From Luteimicrobium xylanilyticum (lineage in GTDB: Bacteria > Actinomycetota > Actinomycetes > Actinomycetales > Cellulomonadaceae): a stretch of DNA of 64,000 bases. Both the position numbers and the translations under genes were made by a program. The DNA lies in contig NZ_CP045529.1 of the NCBI RefSeq assembly GCF_009429125.1, forward strand, positions 124,001-188,000, in the 5' to 3' direction. This document shows positions 7,359 through 14,798 of this stretch, in pieces. The notes beneath the pieces are model-generated. The model worked only from the letters and a program-made list of their open reading frames with translations. It was not told where the DNA came from and did not search any database. The first letter of the stretch is position 1. Each line of letters opens with the position of its first letter.

Positions 7359-7669
7359 GCGCTCCCCGGTTCGACGAGGTGATCCACGCCCCCCAGCGGC
7401 TGCGGATAGTCGCGATGCTCGCACCGGTCGCGGGGCTCGACTTCGGGACGGTGCGGGATGCCCTGGAGGTCTCCGACTCCGTCCTGTCCAAGCACCTCAA
7501 GGTTCTCGAGGACGCCGGCTACGTGAAGGTGCAGAAGACCAAGCGGTCCGGCAGGACGTGGACCTCCGCTTCCCTGACCCGAGCCGGCAGGTCCGCGTAC
7601 GAGGGGCACGTCGCCGCGCTGCGCGCGATCGTCGACGGGGCCGTCGAGACGGCCGCAGCGACCGAGTAG
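7355..7669 (+). CDS. Winged-helix DNA-binding transcriptional regulator
   Basis: This 104-aa protein is a single winged-helix domain of the MarR/ArsR-like HTH_34 type. FDEVIHAPQRLRIVAML forms the first helix, FGTVRDALEVSDSVLSKHLKVLEDAGYVKVQK is the helix-turn-helix with recognition helix, and RSGRTWTSASLTRAGRSAYEGHVAAL is the wing and dimer helix. There is no effector domain. It is coupled by a 4-bp overlap to the preceding membrane-protein gene and probably represses its own operon through the TGGAAAGTC inverted repeat at 6645-6669 (inference). A long tandem-repeat array starts 39 bp after its stop. Confidence 0.88.
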   Translation: MSAPRFDEVIHAPQRLRIVAMLAPVAGLDFGTVRDALEVSDSVLSKHLKVLEDAGYVKVQKTKRSGRTWTSASLTRAGRSAYEGHVAALRAIVDGAVETAAATE

Positions 7670-7708
7670 TCGAGTAGAGCGGACACGATCGACAGGACTG
7701 GGCAGCGG

Positions 7709-7844
7709 TGACGCGACGGACAGGACTGGGCAGGACTGACGCGACGGACAGGAGGGCGGCACTGACGCGACGGACAGGACTGGGCAGGACTGACGCGACG
7801 GACAGGAGAGCGGCACTGACGCGACGGACAGGACTGGGCAGCGC
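7709..7844. repeat. Tandem array of alternating 28/26-bp units (54-bp period)
   Basis: Five units each begin TGACGCGACGGACAGGA and alternate between a 28-bp form ending CTGGGCAGGAC and a 26-bp form ending G(G/A)GCGGCAC, giving a 54-bp higher-order period. The array degrades into GATCGACGGGGA-type sequence up to ~7890. The period is 18 codons and several frames stay open, but no frame has a ribosome site. It fills the 336-bp gap between the regulator and the DUF222 gene. Confidence 0.9.
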
Positions 7845-8005
7845 TGACGCGATCGACGGGGACTCGATCGACGGGGATGCGACCGACCGGATTGGGCAGC
7901 ACTGAGTCGACCGACGGCCGACGAGCGCTGAGGCGACCGACCTGACCCGACCGCGCGGCACCCCCCGCTCGGGTCGGGCACGAGCGGCGCCTCAGAAGCG
8001 GCGCG

Positions 8006-9832
8006 TCAGAACGGTGGATCGCCGAGCGGTTCGACGGGTGGACGTGGTGGACCCGGCGGTGGGGCGCCTGTGTCGTGCGGTCCGGCTCGGCGTGGTCTGG
8101 GTCGTGTCGGGGTCACGGGGCCCGTCGCGCGGCTGGTGTCGGTCGGTGTGGGCGGGACGCGGTACGTGCGTCCTGACGGCGCGCTCCAGACGATGGCCTC
8201 GTCGTCTGTGCGGGTCGACCATCCGCCGTGCGTCTTGGCGTTGTGGTGTGCCCGGCAGGCCGGGTGCAGGTTCGAGGCCCTGGTCTGCCCGGCCGTGCTG
8301 CGCGCGGGGTCGAAGGGCTCGATGTGGTCCAGGTCGCAGCGTGCGGCGGGTACCTCGCATCCCGGGAAGGTGCAGACCGGCTCACGGGTACGGACGAGGT
8401 CGCCCAGGACGACGCCCGGCCGGTAACCGGTGCGTGACACGTCGGTCACCGCGCCGGTCGTGGGATCGGTGAGGATGCGCCGCCAGGTGGCGTCGCCGTC
8501 GGAGGCGAGGACGCGGGCGACCGGGGCGGGCACCGGCCCATAGCCCGCGAGCTGTGCGGGTGACTCGTCCAGCCCGAGCAGCGAGTCGGCGGAAACGGTG
8601 ACGTTGACGACGGTCCTCACCGCGGGAACGGGCCGGGCGCTGGTGTCGGTGGTGGCGCGGGTGGCGGTGCCGGTGGTGGGACGGCTGTCGGTGGTGGGGC
8701 GGGTGGCGGTGCCGGTGTCGGTGGTGACGAGCTGTGTCAGCGCGTCCGCGCGGAGCTGACCGAGGGTGCGGTCCTCGTCAGGGAGACGCACGGCGTGACG
8801 TGCGGAAGCGTCGAGCCGTGCCCAGATACGGGCCGCGTCCGCGGCTGGCAGGTGTGCGGTCAGCCAGGCCATCTGGTCGGGCGCGGGGTCGATCCACACG
8901 TGGCGTTCTGCTGTCGCGGCCACGGCTCGCTGCGCCGCCCCGTCGGGGTCCACCTCGATGGCAGCGCGCCGGAGACGGTCGCGCAGCTGCCGAGGAGTCA
9001 GCCCCGTGGCGGGCCCCGGCTTGGCGGCTGTGCCGACCAGGTCGGCTGCGACCTGCTGACGGACGCGAAGTGGAACGGACTCGCTCGTGAGAAGCGCGTC
9101 GGCGCGGGCAGTGTCGATACGACCGTCCGACAGTGCGTCGGCCACCTCGGGCGCCGCCGACAGTGCTGCCGCACGCCCGGCCAGCCTGCTCGCCGCGTGG
9201 CGCGACGTCACGAGCGCCGCCGTCAGCTCGTGGGTGACGGCCTCGAGTGCAGCCGACGACGCGCCACCGCGGGCGAGGAGCTCAGCGACGACCCGCGCCT
9301 GAGCCGCCACCGCCCACGAGGCGACGTGCTGCCATGCCACGGCTGCCTCGATCAAGGCGTCGTCGTCAAGGTCCGCGAGCTCGGCCCGCGAGAGTGCGGC
9401 GGCTTTGCCGAGGACAACCGCGTCGACCCCGGCAGGGTTGATCCCCGACAGATCGATCCCCGCGGGACCGATCCCCGCGGGGGCGAGCCCGGCACGTTCG
9501 AGCTCGGCACGTTCGAGCCCGGCAGCGCTGGACGCCAGGTCCGGCGCTGGCGGTCCTTGCTCGGCAGCGTCGCTTCCTGCCGCCTGGCACTCCGCGCCGG
9601 CCGGCCTGTCCCCGTCGGCCGGCCTGGCGGCGCCATGCTGCCAGCTCGCCTCGCGCAGCTCGAGCGCCCTGGTCAGCAGGCTCGCGAGCGCGAGGTCGAG
9701 AACCGATGAGGCGCCCTGCGACTCGTTGCCGGCGCGGGCGGAGGTGGCGTCGAGATCGCTTGCGTCACCCCGGGCACGGTCCGGCGCGCCGGCAGCCTCA
9801 GCGCCTCCAGCAACCGACTGCGAATCGAACAT
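8006..9832 (-). CDS. DUF222 / 13E12-type HNH endonuclease
   Basis: This 608-aa protein of the DUF222/REP13E12 family ends in an HNH nuclease domain. N-terminal residues 1-~110 are low-complexity. Residues ~111-150 form a pentapeptide-like stretch (LERAE, LERAG, LAPAG, IGPAG, IDLSG, INPAG). The helical DUF222 core follows (AELADLDDDALIEAAVAWQ onward), then a Thr/Arg-rich linker. The nuclease region has CTFPGC, CDLDHIEPFDPA, ASNLHPACRAHHNAKTHGGW, with the DH, N and H residues and two CxxC-like zinc ligands. The ATG at 9830-9832 sits inside a perfect LexA-type box, and a TAGAAT -10 overlaps it, implying a leaderless, DNA-damage-induced transcript. Relatives in mycobacteria are known SOS genes. 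Confidence 0.88.
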   Translation of the reverse strand: MFDSQSVAGGAEAAGAPDRARGDASDLDATSARAGNESQGASSVLDLALASLLTRALELREASWQHGAARPADGDRPAGAECQAAGSDAAEQGPPAPDLASSAAGLERAELERAGLAPAGIGPAGIDLSGINPAGVDAVVLGKAAALSRAELADLDDDALIEAAVAWQHVASWAVAAQARVVAELLARGGASSAALEAVTHELTAALVTSRHAASRLAGRAAALSAAPEVADALSDGRIDTARADALLTSESVPLRVRQQVAADLVGTAAKPGPATGLTPRQLRDRLRRAAIEVDPDGAAQRAVAATAERHVWIDPAPDQMAWLTAHLPAADAARIWARLDASARHAVRLPDEDRTLGQLRADALTQLVTTDTGTATRPTTDSRPTTGTATRATTDTSARPVPAVRTVVNVTVSADSLLGLDESPAQLAGYGPVPAPVARVLASDGDATWRRILTDPTTGAVTDVSRTGYRPGVVLGDLVRTREPVCTFPGCEVPAARCDLDHIEPFDPARSTAGQTRASNLHPACRAHHNAKTHGGWSTRTDDEAIVWSAPSGRTYRVPPTPTDTSRATGPVTPTRPRPRRAGPHDTGAPPPGPPRPPVEPLGDPPF

Positions 9833-9840
9833 GTGTTCGA
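9825..9840. promoter_or_regulatory. LexA/SOS box over the start codon
   Basis: TCGAACATGTGTTCGA is an exact match to the actinobacterial SOS box TCGAAC-N4-GTTCGA, and the symmetry extends three more bases on each side. It covers the start codon of the DUF222/HNH gene and the downstream edge of its -10 element, an ideal repressor position. Confidence 0.88.
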
Positions 9841-9868
9841 TTCTAGCGTGTTCCGGTCGCGGTCGCCA
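9840..9868 (-). promoter_or_regulatory. Promoter of the DUF222/HNH gene
   Basis: On the reverse strand, TAGAAT (9845-9840) is a near-consensus -10. TGGCGA (9868-9863), 17 bp upstream, is a weak -35. The predicted start of transcription falls at or within 1-2 nt of the ATG at 9832. Confidence 0.6.
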
Positions 9869-10113
9869 GACCCGAGGACGACCTGTGGACAGGGGTCGCA
9901 TCGGCCTTCTGCGCCGTCGTCGGAGGCTCGCGGGTCCGAGCCGGTGCACCCACCGACGCCACGGACGCCCCCCGGCGAGCCGAACTCCTCGAGGCCACCC
10001 CGCGCCTTCTGGCGGCACCCTCTGGCGGCTGCCCGCTGACACGGTCGCCCGCGCCTCCGCGCCTCCGCGCCCCGTGCCCCCGCGCCCGGTGCCCCCCGCG
10101 TCGCTCCCGCGCG

Positions 10114-11376
10114 TCAGCGCCCCAGCACCCGGTCCACGGCGTCGTTGCGGAACTTCCCGTCCGGGTCGCGGCGCGCGACCAGCTCGCGGGCGTCGTCGAA
10201 CCGCGGGTACCGCCCGGCGAGCGTGCCGGCGTCGAGCAGGTGGACCTTGCCCCAGTGCGGCCTCGCGCCGAACGGCTCGAGCGCGGCCTCGATCGCAGGC
10301 AGGGCTGCGAGCACGGCCGGCATGTCGTTGCGCCACGTGAAGTGCAGGGCCATCGAGTCGCGCCCGTATGCGGGGCTAAGCCAGAGGTCGTCGGCGGCGA
10401 TGGTGCGCAGCTCCGTGACGACGAGCGCGTCCACGAAGCCGGGCGCGACGGCGCGCACCGCCCGCAGCGCCTCAGCGGCGTCCTCGCGCGCGACGAAGTA
10501 CTCGGACTGCACCTCGTCCCCGACGCTCGGGGTCGCGTCGAAGCGGAAGTGCGGCAGCCGCTCGTTCCATGCTCCGGCGGTCAGGTGGAAGGTCGTGTTG
10601 ACCTCGTCGGTCGGGACGATGAGCGGCTGCGGGAGGCCTGAGGCGGGTACCCCGAGAAGGTCGGGGACGTCGTCGTCCTCCAACCCTTCGACGCCTACGC
10701 GACGCTTGACCCACACCTGCTCGACGGTGTCGTCCACCCAGTTCGTGAACACGCTCACGCTGTACCCGGCGCCCGTGACGGCGGGCAGGTCAGCGAGGAT
10801 GGCCTCCCACGGGACGTCGCGGTAGGAGTCCTGGCGGACCAGGTAGGCGGGCTCGACCGCGAGCGTCACGCGCACGACGACGCCCAGCGCGCCGAGGGCG
10901 ACGACGCTCCCCTTCAGCTCGGGGTCGTCCGCGCGGAGGGTGCGCAGCGCGCCGTCGGGCCCGACGATCTCGAGCCCACGCACCGCCGTCGACAGCGACC
11001 CGTTGCCGTCGCCCGACCCGTGCGTGCCGGTCGCGACAGCCCCGCCGATCGAGATGTGGGGCAGCGACCCGAGGTTGTGCAGTGCCCAGCCGCGGCCGGC
11101 GAGCCAGCCCGCGAGCTCGCCGTAGCGGGTGCCGGCGCCTACGGTCACGGTGCGTGCGGTCTCGTCGAGGGCGGGTTCGGCGGGGACCGAGGTCACGGTG
11201 ACGAGTGTTCCGGTGGTGTCCGGGAGGTCGTTGAACGAGTGCCGGGTCCCGAGGGGGCGCACGCGGTCGGCGTCGGCGACGGCGCGCTGCACGTCCTCGA
11301 TGGTGCGCGCCTCGACGAGCGTCGTCCCGGTGATGTCGTGGTTGCCCGCCCAGTTCGCGATCTGCATGGACCCCAT
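10114..11376 (-). CDS. FAD-linked alditol/xylitol oxidase family protein
   Basis: This 420-aa member of the vanillyl-alcohol-oxidase-type FAD family is close in length and layout to Streptomyces alditol oxidase. That enzyme oxidises sugar alcohols such as xylitol or sorbitol at C1 with O2. The FAD-binding N-domain shows NWAGNHDITGTTLVEARTIEDVQ, VRPLGTRHSFNDLPDTTGTLV and the HNLGSLPHISIGGAVATGTHGSGDGNGSLS segment around the expected covalent-flavin histidine. The C-domain ends GKVHLLDAGTLAGRYPRFDDARELVARRDPDGKFRND, the arabinono-lactone oxidase signature. Of several ATGs, 11376 has a GGGAG ribosome site 7 nt upstream. It lies 68 bp after the NUDIX gene on the same strand. Confidence 0.9.
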   Translation of the reverse strand: MGSMQIANWAGNHDITGTTLVEARTIEDVQRAVADADRVRPLGTRHSFNDLPDTTGTLVTVTSVPAEPALDETARTVTVGAGTRYGELAGWLAGRGWALHNLGSLPHISIGGAVATGTHGSGDGNGSLSTAVRGLEIVGPDGALRTLRADDPELKGSVVALGALGVVVRVTLAVEPAYLVRQDSYRDVPWEAILADLPAVTGAGYSVSVFTNWVDDTVEQVWVKRRVGVEGLEDDDVPDLLGVPASGLPQPLIVPTDEVNTTFHLTAGAWNERLPHFRFDATPSVGDEVQSEYFVAREDAAEALRAVRAVAPGFVDALVVTELRTIAADDLWLSPAYGRDSMALHFTWRNDMPAVLAALPAIEAALEPFGARPHWGKVHLLDAGTLAGRYPRFDDARELVARRDPDGKFRNDAVDRVLGR

Positions 11377-11444
11377 CCCATCACTCCCGGCGCTCTCTCG
11401 ACTGCATGTGCCCGACGGCGCAGGGTCGCCCGTGCGCGGAGCGC

Positions 11445-11945
11445 TCAGCGTACGAGCTCGCCGCCCGTGAAGAACGCGGTGCGCTCGTCGTCGGCGAGAG
11501 CGGCGTCGACGCGGGCCTGCATGTCGTCGTCGAGAGCGGGAAGCTCCGAGACCGGGCACCACCGCGCGTCGGTGTTCTCGCCGTCGGCGGGGTGCGGCTC
11601 GCCCGACCGCCACGCGAGCCGGAACGTCAGGTCGATGAACTGGACCTGGTCGCCGTTGGGGTAGACGCCCGGGCGGGTGACGCCGACGCGGGCGAGCCGG
11701 ACCGGCGTCGCCTCGATCCCGGTCTCCTCCGCGACCTCGCGGACCATCGCGTCCGCGGGGTGCTCGCCCGGGTCGATGATGCCGGTCACGGGTGTCCAGG
11801 CGCCGTTGTCGGCGCGGCGCACCAGGAGGATCTCAGGGTCCGAGGCGTCCGCGTCCCGGACGACGACGCCCGTCACCCCCGACAGCCACAGCGGCGCGTG
11901 ACCGATCTTCTCGCGCAGGGCCAGGACGAACTCGGGTGTGCTCAC
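11445..11945 (-). CDS. NUDIX hydrolase
   Basis: This 166-aa NUDIX family pyrophosphohydrolase cleaves nucleoside diphosphates linked to other moieties. The NUDIX box reads GIIDPGEHPADAMVREVAEETGIEA, with the conserved G, E, REVxEE and G all in place. WLSGVTGVVVRDADASDPEILLVRRADNGAWTPV and VQFIDLTFRLAWRSGEPH flank it as usual. The GTG start overlaps the stop of the flavoprotein gene by 4 bp (GTGA), so these two are translationally coupled. The substrate is not predictable; coupling to a redox enzyme is compatible with a house-cleaning or NAD(P)-related role. Confidence 0.92.
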   Translation of the reverse strand: MSTPEFVLALREKIGHAPLWLSGVTGVVVRDADASDPEILLVRRADNGAWTPVTGIIDPGEHPADAMVREVAEETGIEATPVRLARVGVTRPGVYPNGDQVQFIDLTFRLAWRSGEPHPADGENTDARWCPVSELPALDDDMQARVDAALADDERTAFFTGGELVR

Positions 11946-12961
11946 CCCGCCACGGTAACGGCGCGCGACGCGAGGGCCGCCGCGACCTCCTCCTCCACGA
12001 GCGCGTGGTTGACGCCCGCGCCCGCCATCGTCCCGGCCGCGATCGCGACGGGGACGTTCGCGTGGGCCACGACGACGTTGCCCGCCGCCCAGACGCGCGG
12101 GACGCTCGTGCGCCCCAGCGTGTCGACGGGCACGGCTCCCGGCAGCGCACCGCCGGGTCCGACGGCGCCCTCGGCCCGCTCGGCACCGAGGCGCAGCAGG
12201 TAGTCGTCGCCCGGGCGGGGCGTGGGGGCCGTGAACACGGCGTCCACGTGGAGCGTGCGGCCGTCGTCCAGGACGAGCCCGGCGAGCCGCTCGCCGTCGG
12301 GCCCGGCCGCGGCGTCCGCCCGGACGGCGCGGTGCTGCTCGACGACGATCCCGCGCGCCTCGAGCGTCGCGAGCTCCTCGTCGGTGGGGGCGGGTGCGTC
12401 GTGCACGACGTACGTGATCCGCTCGGACCACTGTCGGATCAGCTGGGCCTGGTGCACGCTCCCCGGCCCCGTCCCGAGCACGACGAGCCGCTGGTCGCGC
12501 ACCTCGTACCCGTCGCAGTACGGGCAGTGCGCGACGCCGCGCCCCCAGAACCGTGCAAGCCCGTCGACGGCAGGCAGCTCGTCCCGCAGGCCGGTCGCGA
12601 CCACGAGGTGGCGGGCGCGGTGGGTGGCGCCGTCGGACGTGGTGACGGTGACGGAGTCGTCGTCGGTGCCGGCGGCCACGACCTCGGCGGTCCGGACGAC
12701 GCCGCCGTAGGACACGACCTCGGCGCGCCCGTCCGCGAGCAGCCGGGCCGGTGAGGTGCCGTCGCGCCCGAGGACGCCGTGCATGTGGGCGGTGAAGCGG
12801 TTGCGGGGTGCGCCGGCGTCGAGGACCAGCACGCGGCGTCGGGCACGCCCGAGCATGAGGGCCGCGGCGAGACCCGCGACGCCGCCACCCACGACGACGG
12901 CGTCCCAGGTCTCGTGCGGGGCCGTCGGCTCGGTCGGGGCGGGAGCGGGTGTGGTGGTCAT
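11942..12961 (-). CDS. Thioredoxin-reductase-like NAD(P)/FAD-dependent oxidoreductase
   Basis: This 339-aa flavoprotein with two Rossmann folds is of the thioredoxin-reductase-like class. The FAD site is VVVGGGVAGLAAALMLGRARRRVLVLD, and a CPYCDGYE motif sits where thioredoxin reductase has its redox-active CxxC. The second nucleotide-binding glycine motif (LVVLGTGPGSVHQA) follows, then VWAAGNVV near the C-terminus. The fold and CxxC suggest dithiol oxidoreductase chemistry, but without neighbouring thioredoxin the acceptor is unknown. The ATG at 12961 is divergent from the XRE-cupin regulator gene at 13030, with a shared 68-bp control region. Confidence 0.88.
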   Translation of the reverse strand: MTTTPAPAPTEPTAPHETWDAVVVGGGVAGLAAALMLGRARRRVLVLDAGAPRNRFTAHMHGVLGRDGTSPARLLADGRAEVVSYGGVVRTAEVVAAGTDDDSVTVTTSDGATHRARHLVVATGLRDELPAVDGLARFWGRGVAHCPYCDGYEVRDQRLVVLGTGPGSVHQAQLIRQWSERITYVVHDAPAPTDEELATLEARGIVVEQHRAVRADAAAGPDGERLAGLVLDDGRTLHVDAVFTAPTPRPGDDYLLRLGAERAEGAVGPGGALPGAVPVDTLGRTSVPRVWAAGNVVVAHANVPVAIAAGTMAGAGVNHALVEEEVAAALASRAVTVAG

Positions 12962-12993
12962 GTGTCCACGGTCGGCGCCGCGGAGCCGATGTG

Positions 12994-13017
12994 GCAACGT
13001 GTGTTGCAGTATCGGCA
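12994..13017. promoter_or_regulatory. Inverted-repeat operator between divergent genes
   Basis: GCAAC (12994-12998) and GTTGC (13003-13007) are separated by 4 bp, with a third GGCAAC half site at 13012-13017. They lie in the 68-bp region between the oxidoreductase and the XRE-cupin regulator. This is the likely binding site of that regulator (inference). Confidence 0.5.
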
Positions 13018-13029
13018 ACAGGAGGCGAC

Positions 13030-13635
13030 ATGGCGCCGCACGAGCACCCGGCACCCGAGGCCGGGGAGACCGACCTGCGCGACCTGCTCGACGGCGTCGG
13101 GCCGCGCCTGCGTGACCTGCGCCGTCGGCGGGGGATGACCCTGGCGCAGGTGGCGGATGCGACGGGCGTCGGGGTGAGCACGCTGTCGCGCCTCGAGTCC
13201 GGTGGTCGGCGCCCGACGCTCGAGCTGCTCGTCCCGCTGGCCCGGACCTACCGCGTCGCGCTCGACGACCTCGTCGGCGCGCCACCGACGGGCGACCCGC
13301 GCGTCCGGCCCCGGCCCGAACGCCGGCACGGCAACATCTACCTCTCGCTCACGCCGCACGCGACGGGCCTGCAGGCGTACAAGGCGATCATCCCGGGGCG
13401 CGACCCCGACGCCCCCGTGCGGCTCGGCCGGCACGACGGATACGAGTGGTGCTACGTGCTGAGCGGGCGCGTCCGGCTCGATCTCGGCGACCGCACGACC
13501 ATCCTCGAGCCCGGCGAGGCCGCAGAGTTCGACACCCGCACCCCGCACGCCATCGTCAACGCGGGCCGCGAGGTCGCGGAGGTGCTGCACCTCTTCGGCC
13601 CGCAGGGCGAGCAGGTGCACGTCCGCGAGGGTTGA
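13030..13635 (+). CDS. XRE-family regulator with C-terminal cupin domain
   Basis: This 201-aa two-domain transcription factor has a helix-turn-helix at residues ~22-75 (LRDLRRRRGMTLAQVADATGVGVSTLSRLESGGRRPTLELLVPLARTYRV). Its cupin sensor domain at ~120-195 reads ...HDGYEWCYVLSGRVRLDLGDRTTILEPGEAAEFDTRTPHAIVNAG. Family members sense small molecules through the cupin and usually control the adjacent metabolic genes. The ATG follows an AGGAGG ribosome site. It is divergent from the flavoprotein-NUDIX-oxidase group, with a GCAAC inverted repeat between, so control of that group and of itself is the simplest reading. Confidence 0.9.
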   Translation: MAPHEHPAPEAGETDLRDLLDGVGPRLRDLRRRRGMTLAQVADATGVGVSTLSRLESGGRRPTLELLVPLARTYRVALDDLVGAPPTGDPRVRPRPERRHGNIYLSLTPHATGLQAYKAIIPGRDPDAPVRLGRHDGYEWCYVLSGRVRLDLGDRTTILEPGEAAEFDTRTPHAIVNAGREVAEVLHLFGPQGEQVHVREG

Positions 13636-13689
13636 CGGAGCGCTCTTTCTCTTCGCTAGGGTGGCGCCACTCGGTGGCCAGGAGGACCG

Positions 13690-14268
13690 GTGTTCTCAGC
13701 GTGGGGTGACGAGTCGGGCTCGGTCTCGAGCGTTGACCCGGGGACCTATCTGATGGCGGCCGTCGTCGTGGAGCCTCCGGCTGTCGAAGAGCTTCGCGAC
13801 GCGATGCGGCCGCTCCTTCTGCCCGGACAGAAGAAGGCGCATTGGCGAGGCGACTCGGACACCCGTCACGATGTCGTCTCAGCCGTGGTTGCCGACCTGC
13901 CACTCGATGCCGTCGTCGTGGTGAGGTGCGGGCCGGACCGCGATCGAGACGAGCGGCGGCGTCGGAAGTGCTTCGAGGTGCTCGCTCCCTTGCTGGCAGA
14001 CCTCGGCTGCACCGAGCTCACGCTCGAGTCGCGTGGCGTCCGCGACGACCGCCGGGACCGTGACATGCTCGACGCGCTCCGTGCGTCGCGGCGGCTTGGC
14101 CCGAGCATGCGACTGAAGCACGCACCCGGGCCGGCCGATCCAGTCCTGTGGATAGCGGACGCAGTCTGTGGAGCCGTGGTCGCCGACCGCGTCGGGCGAG
14201 GGCGCTGGCTTCGTGCGCTCGAGCGTAGGACGACCATCCATGTCGTCGATGAACGACCCAAGGTATAA
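13690..14268 (+). CDS. DUF3800-like protein
   Basis: This 192-aa protein starts at GTG 13690, preceded by AGGAGG. The N-terminal FSAWGDESGS resembles the (Y/F)xDESG start of DUF3800 proteins, a family predicted to have an RNase H-like fold. A later conserved-looking acidic residue sits in LWIADAVCGAVVADRVG. The middle is rich in Asp/Arg. Homologues are often near mobile elements or defence genes, but no partner is visible here. Nuclease activity is only a fold-based guess. Codon use is somewhat less GC-biased than neighbours, as for the next genes to ~16 kb, hinting at acquired DNA. Confidence 0.6.
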   Translation: MFSAWGDESGSVSSVDPGTYLMAAVVVEPPAVEELRDAMRPLLLPGQKKAHWRGDSDTRHDVVSAVVADLPLDAVVVVRCGPDRDRDERRRRKCFEVLAPLLADLGCTELTLESRGVRDDRRDRDMLDALRASRRLGPSMRLKHAPGPADPVLWIADAVCGAVVADRVGRGRWLRALERRTTIHVVDERPKV

Positions 14269-14417
14269 CGCGAGCCCCGGGCCCTGTCGTCCGGCAGGAT
14301 CTCCCGAGGCTCACTTCCACGGCCACCTCGATGGCGTGGCTACTCGTCCAGAGTAGGCCCCCTCGCTGTCTGCGATCAACACGCACAGGCGCCGCTTTCG
14401 ACTGGCCATCCGCTTGC

Positions 14418-14438
14418 ATATATCGGTGCGCGATGTAT
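14418..14438. promoter_or_regulatory. PadR-type palindromic operator
   Basis: ATATATCG (14418-14425) and CGATGTAT (14431-14438) form an 8-bp inverted repeat with one mismatch and a 5-bp spacer, similar to ATGT/ACAT-type PadR operators. It overlaps the first possible ATG (14433) and ends 9 bp before the preferred start of the PadR gene, suggesting autoregulation. Confidence 0.55.
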
Positions 14439-14447
14439 GTTGGCCGC

Positions 14448-14798
14448 ATGATCGAACGTGTGCAGGAGCCCACCTTCCTCATTCTGACGGCACTAGCGAC
14501 TGGCCCTCAGCACGGGTACGGCATCATCAAGGACGCTGAGTCCATCTCGGGCGGCGCGGTCACGTTGAGGGTCGGGACGCTGTATGGCGCACTCGACCGG
14601 CTCGCCGGGCAGGGGCTCGTCGAGCTCGATCACGAAGAAGTCGTCGACTCCCGGCTCCGTCGCTACTACCGGCTCACCGATGCCGGGAGAGAGCGGCTCG
14701 CGCAAGAGGCTGACCGCATCCGCCGCCAGGCCGAGGCGGCGCTCGCCCGGCTGAGATCCGCAGGCCCCGCACCTCAGGCGCCAGCGGTCACGGCATGA
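14448..14798 (+). CDS. PadR-family transcriptional regulator
   Basis: This 116-aa protein matches the PadR winged-helix family closely: QEPTFLILTALATGPQHGYGIIKDAESISGG is the first helical part, VTLRVGTLYGALDRLAGQGLVELDHEE the recognition helix and wing, and RRYYRLTDAGRERLAQEADRIRRQ the long C-terminal dimerisation helix. The ATG at 14448 is preferred over 14433, which lies inside a palindromic operator. The gene overlaps the following membrane-protein gene by 4 bp (ATGA). PadR proteins usually repress a neighbouring transporter or membrane gene in response to a ligand or membrane stress. Confidence 0.92.
   Translation: MIERVQEPTFLILTALATGPQHGYGIIKDAESISGGAVTLRVGTLYGALDRLAGQGLVELDHEEVVDSRLRRYYRLTDAGRERLAQEADRIRRQAEAALARLRSAGPAPQAPAVTA

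Noticed and set aside
7709-7844. Possible CRISPR array
   Set aside because: Units are contiguous, with no unique spacers, and no cas genes are in the window; this is a plain tandem repeat.
7708-7905. Repeat protein of 18-residue units
   Set aside because: The 54-bp repeat is open in more than one frame on both strands and has no ribosome site, so translation is not supported.
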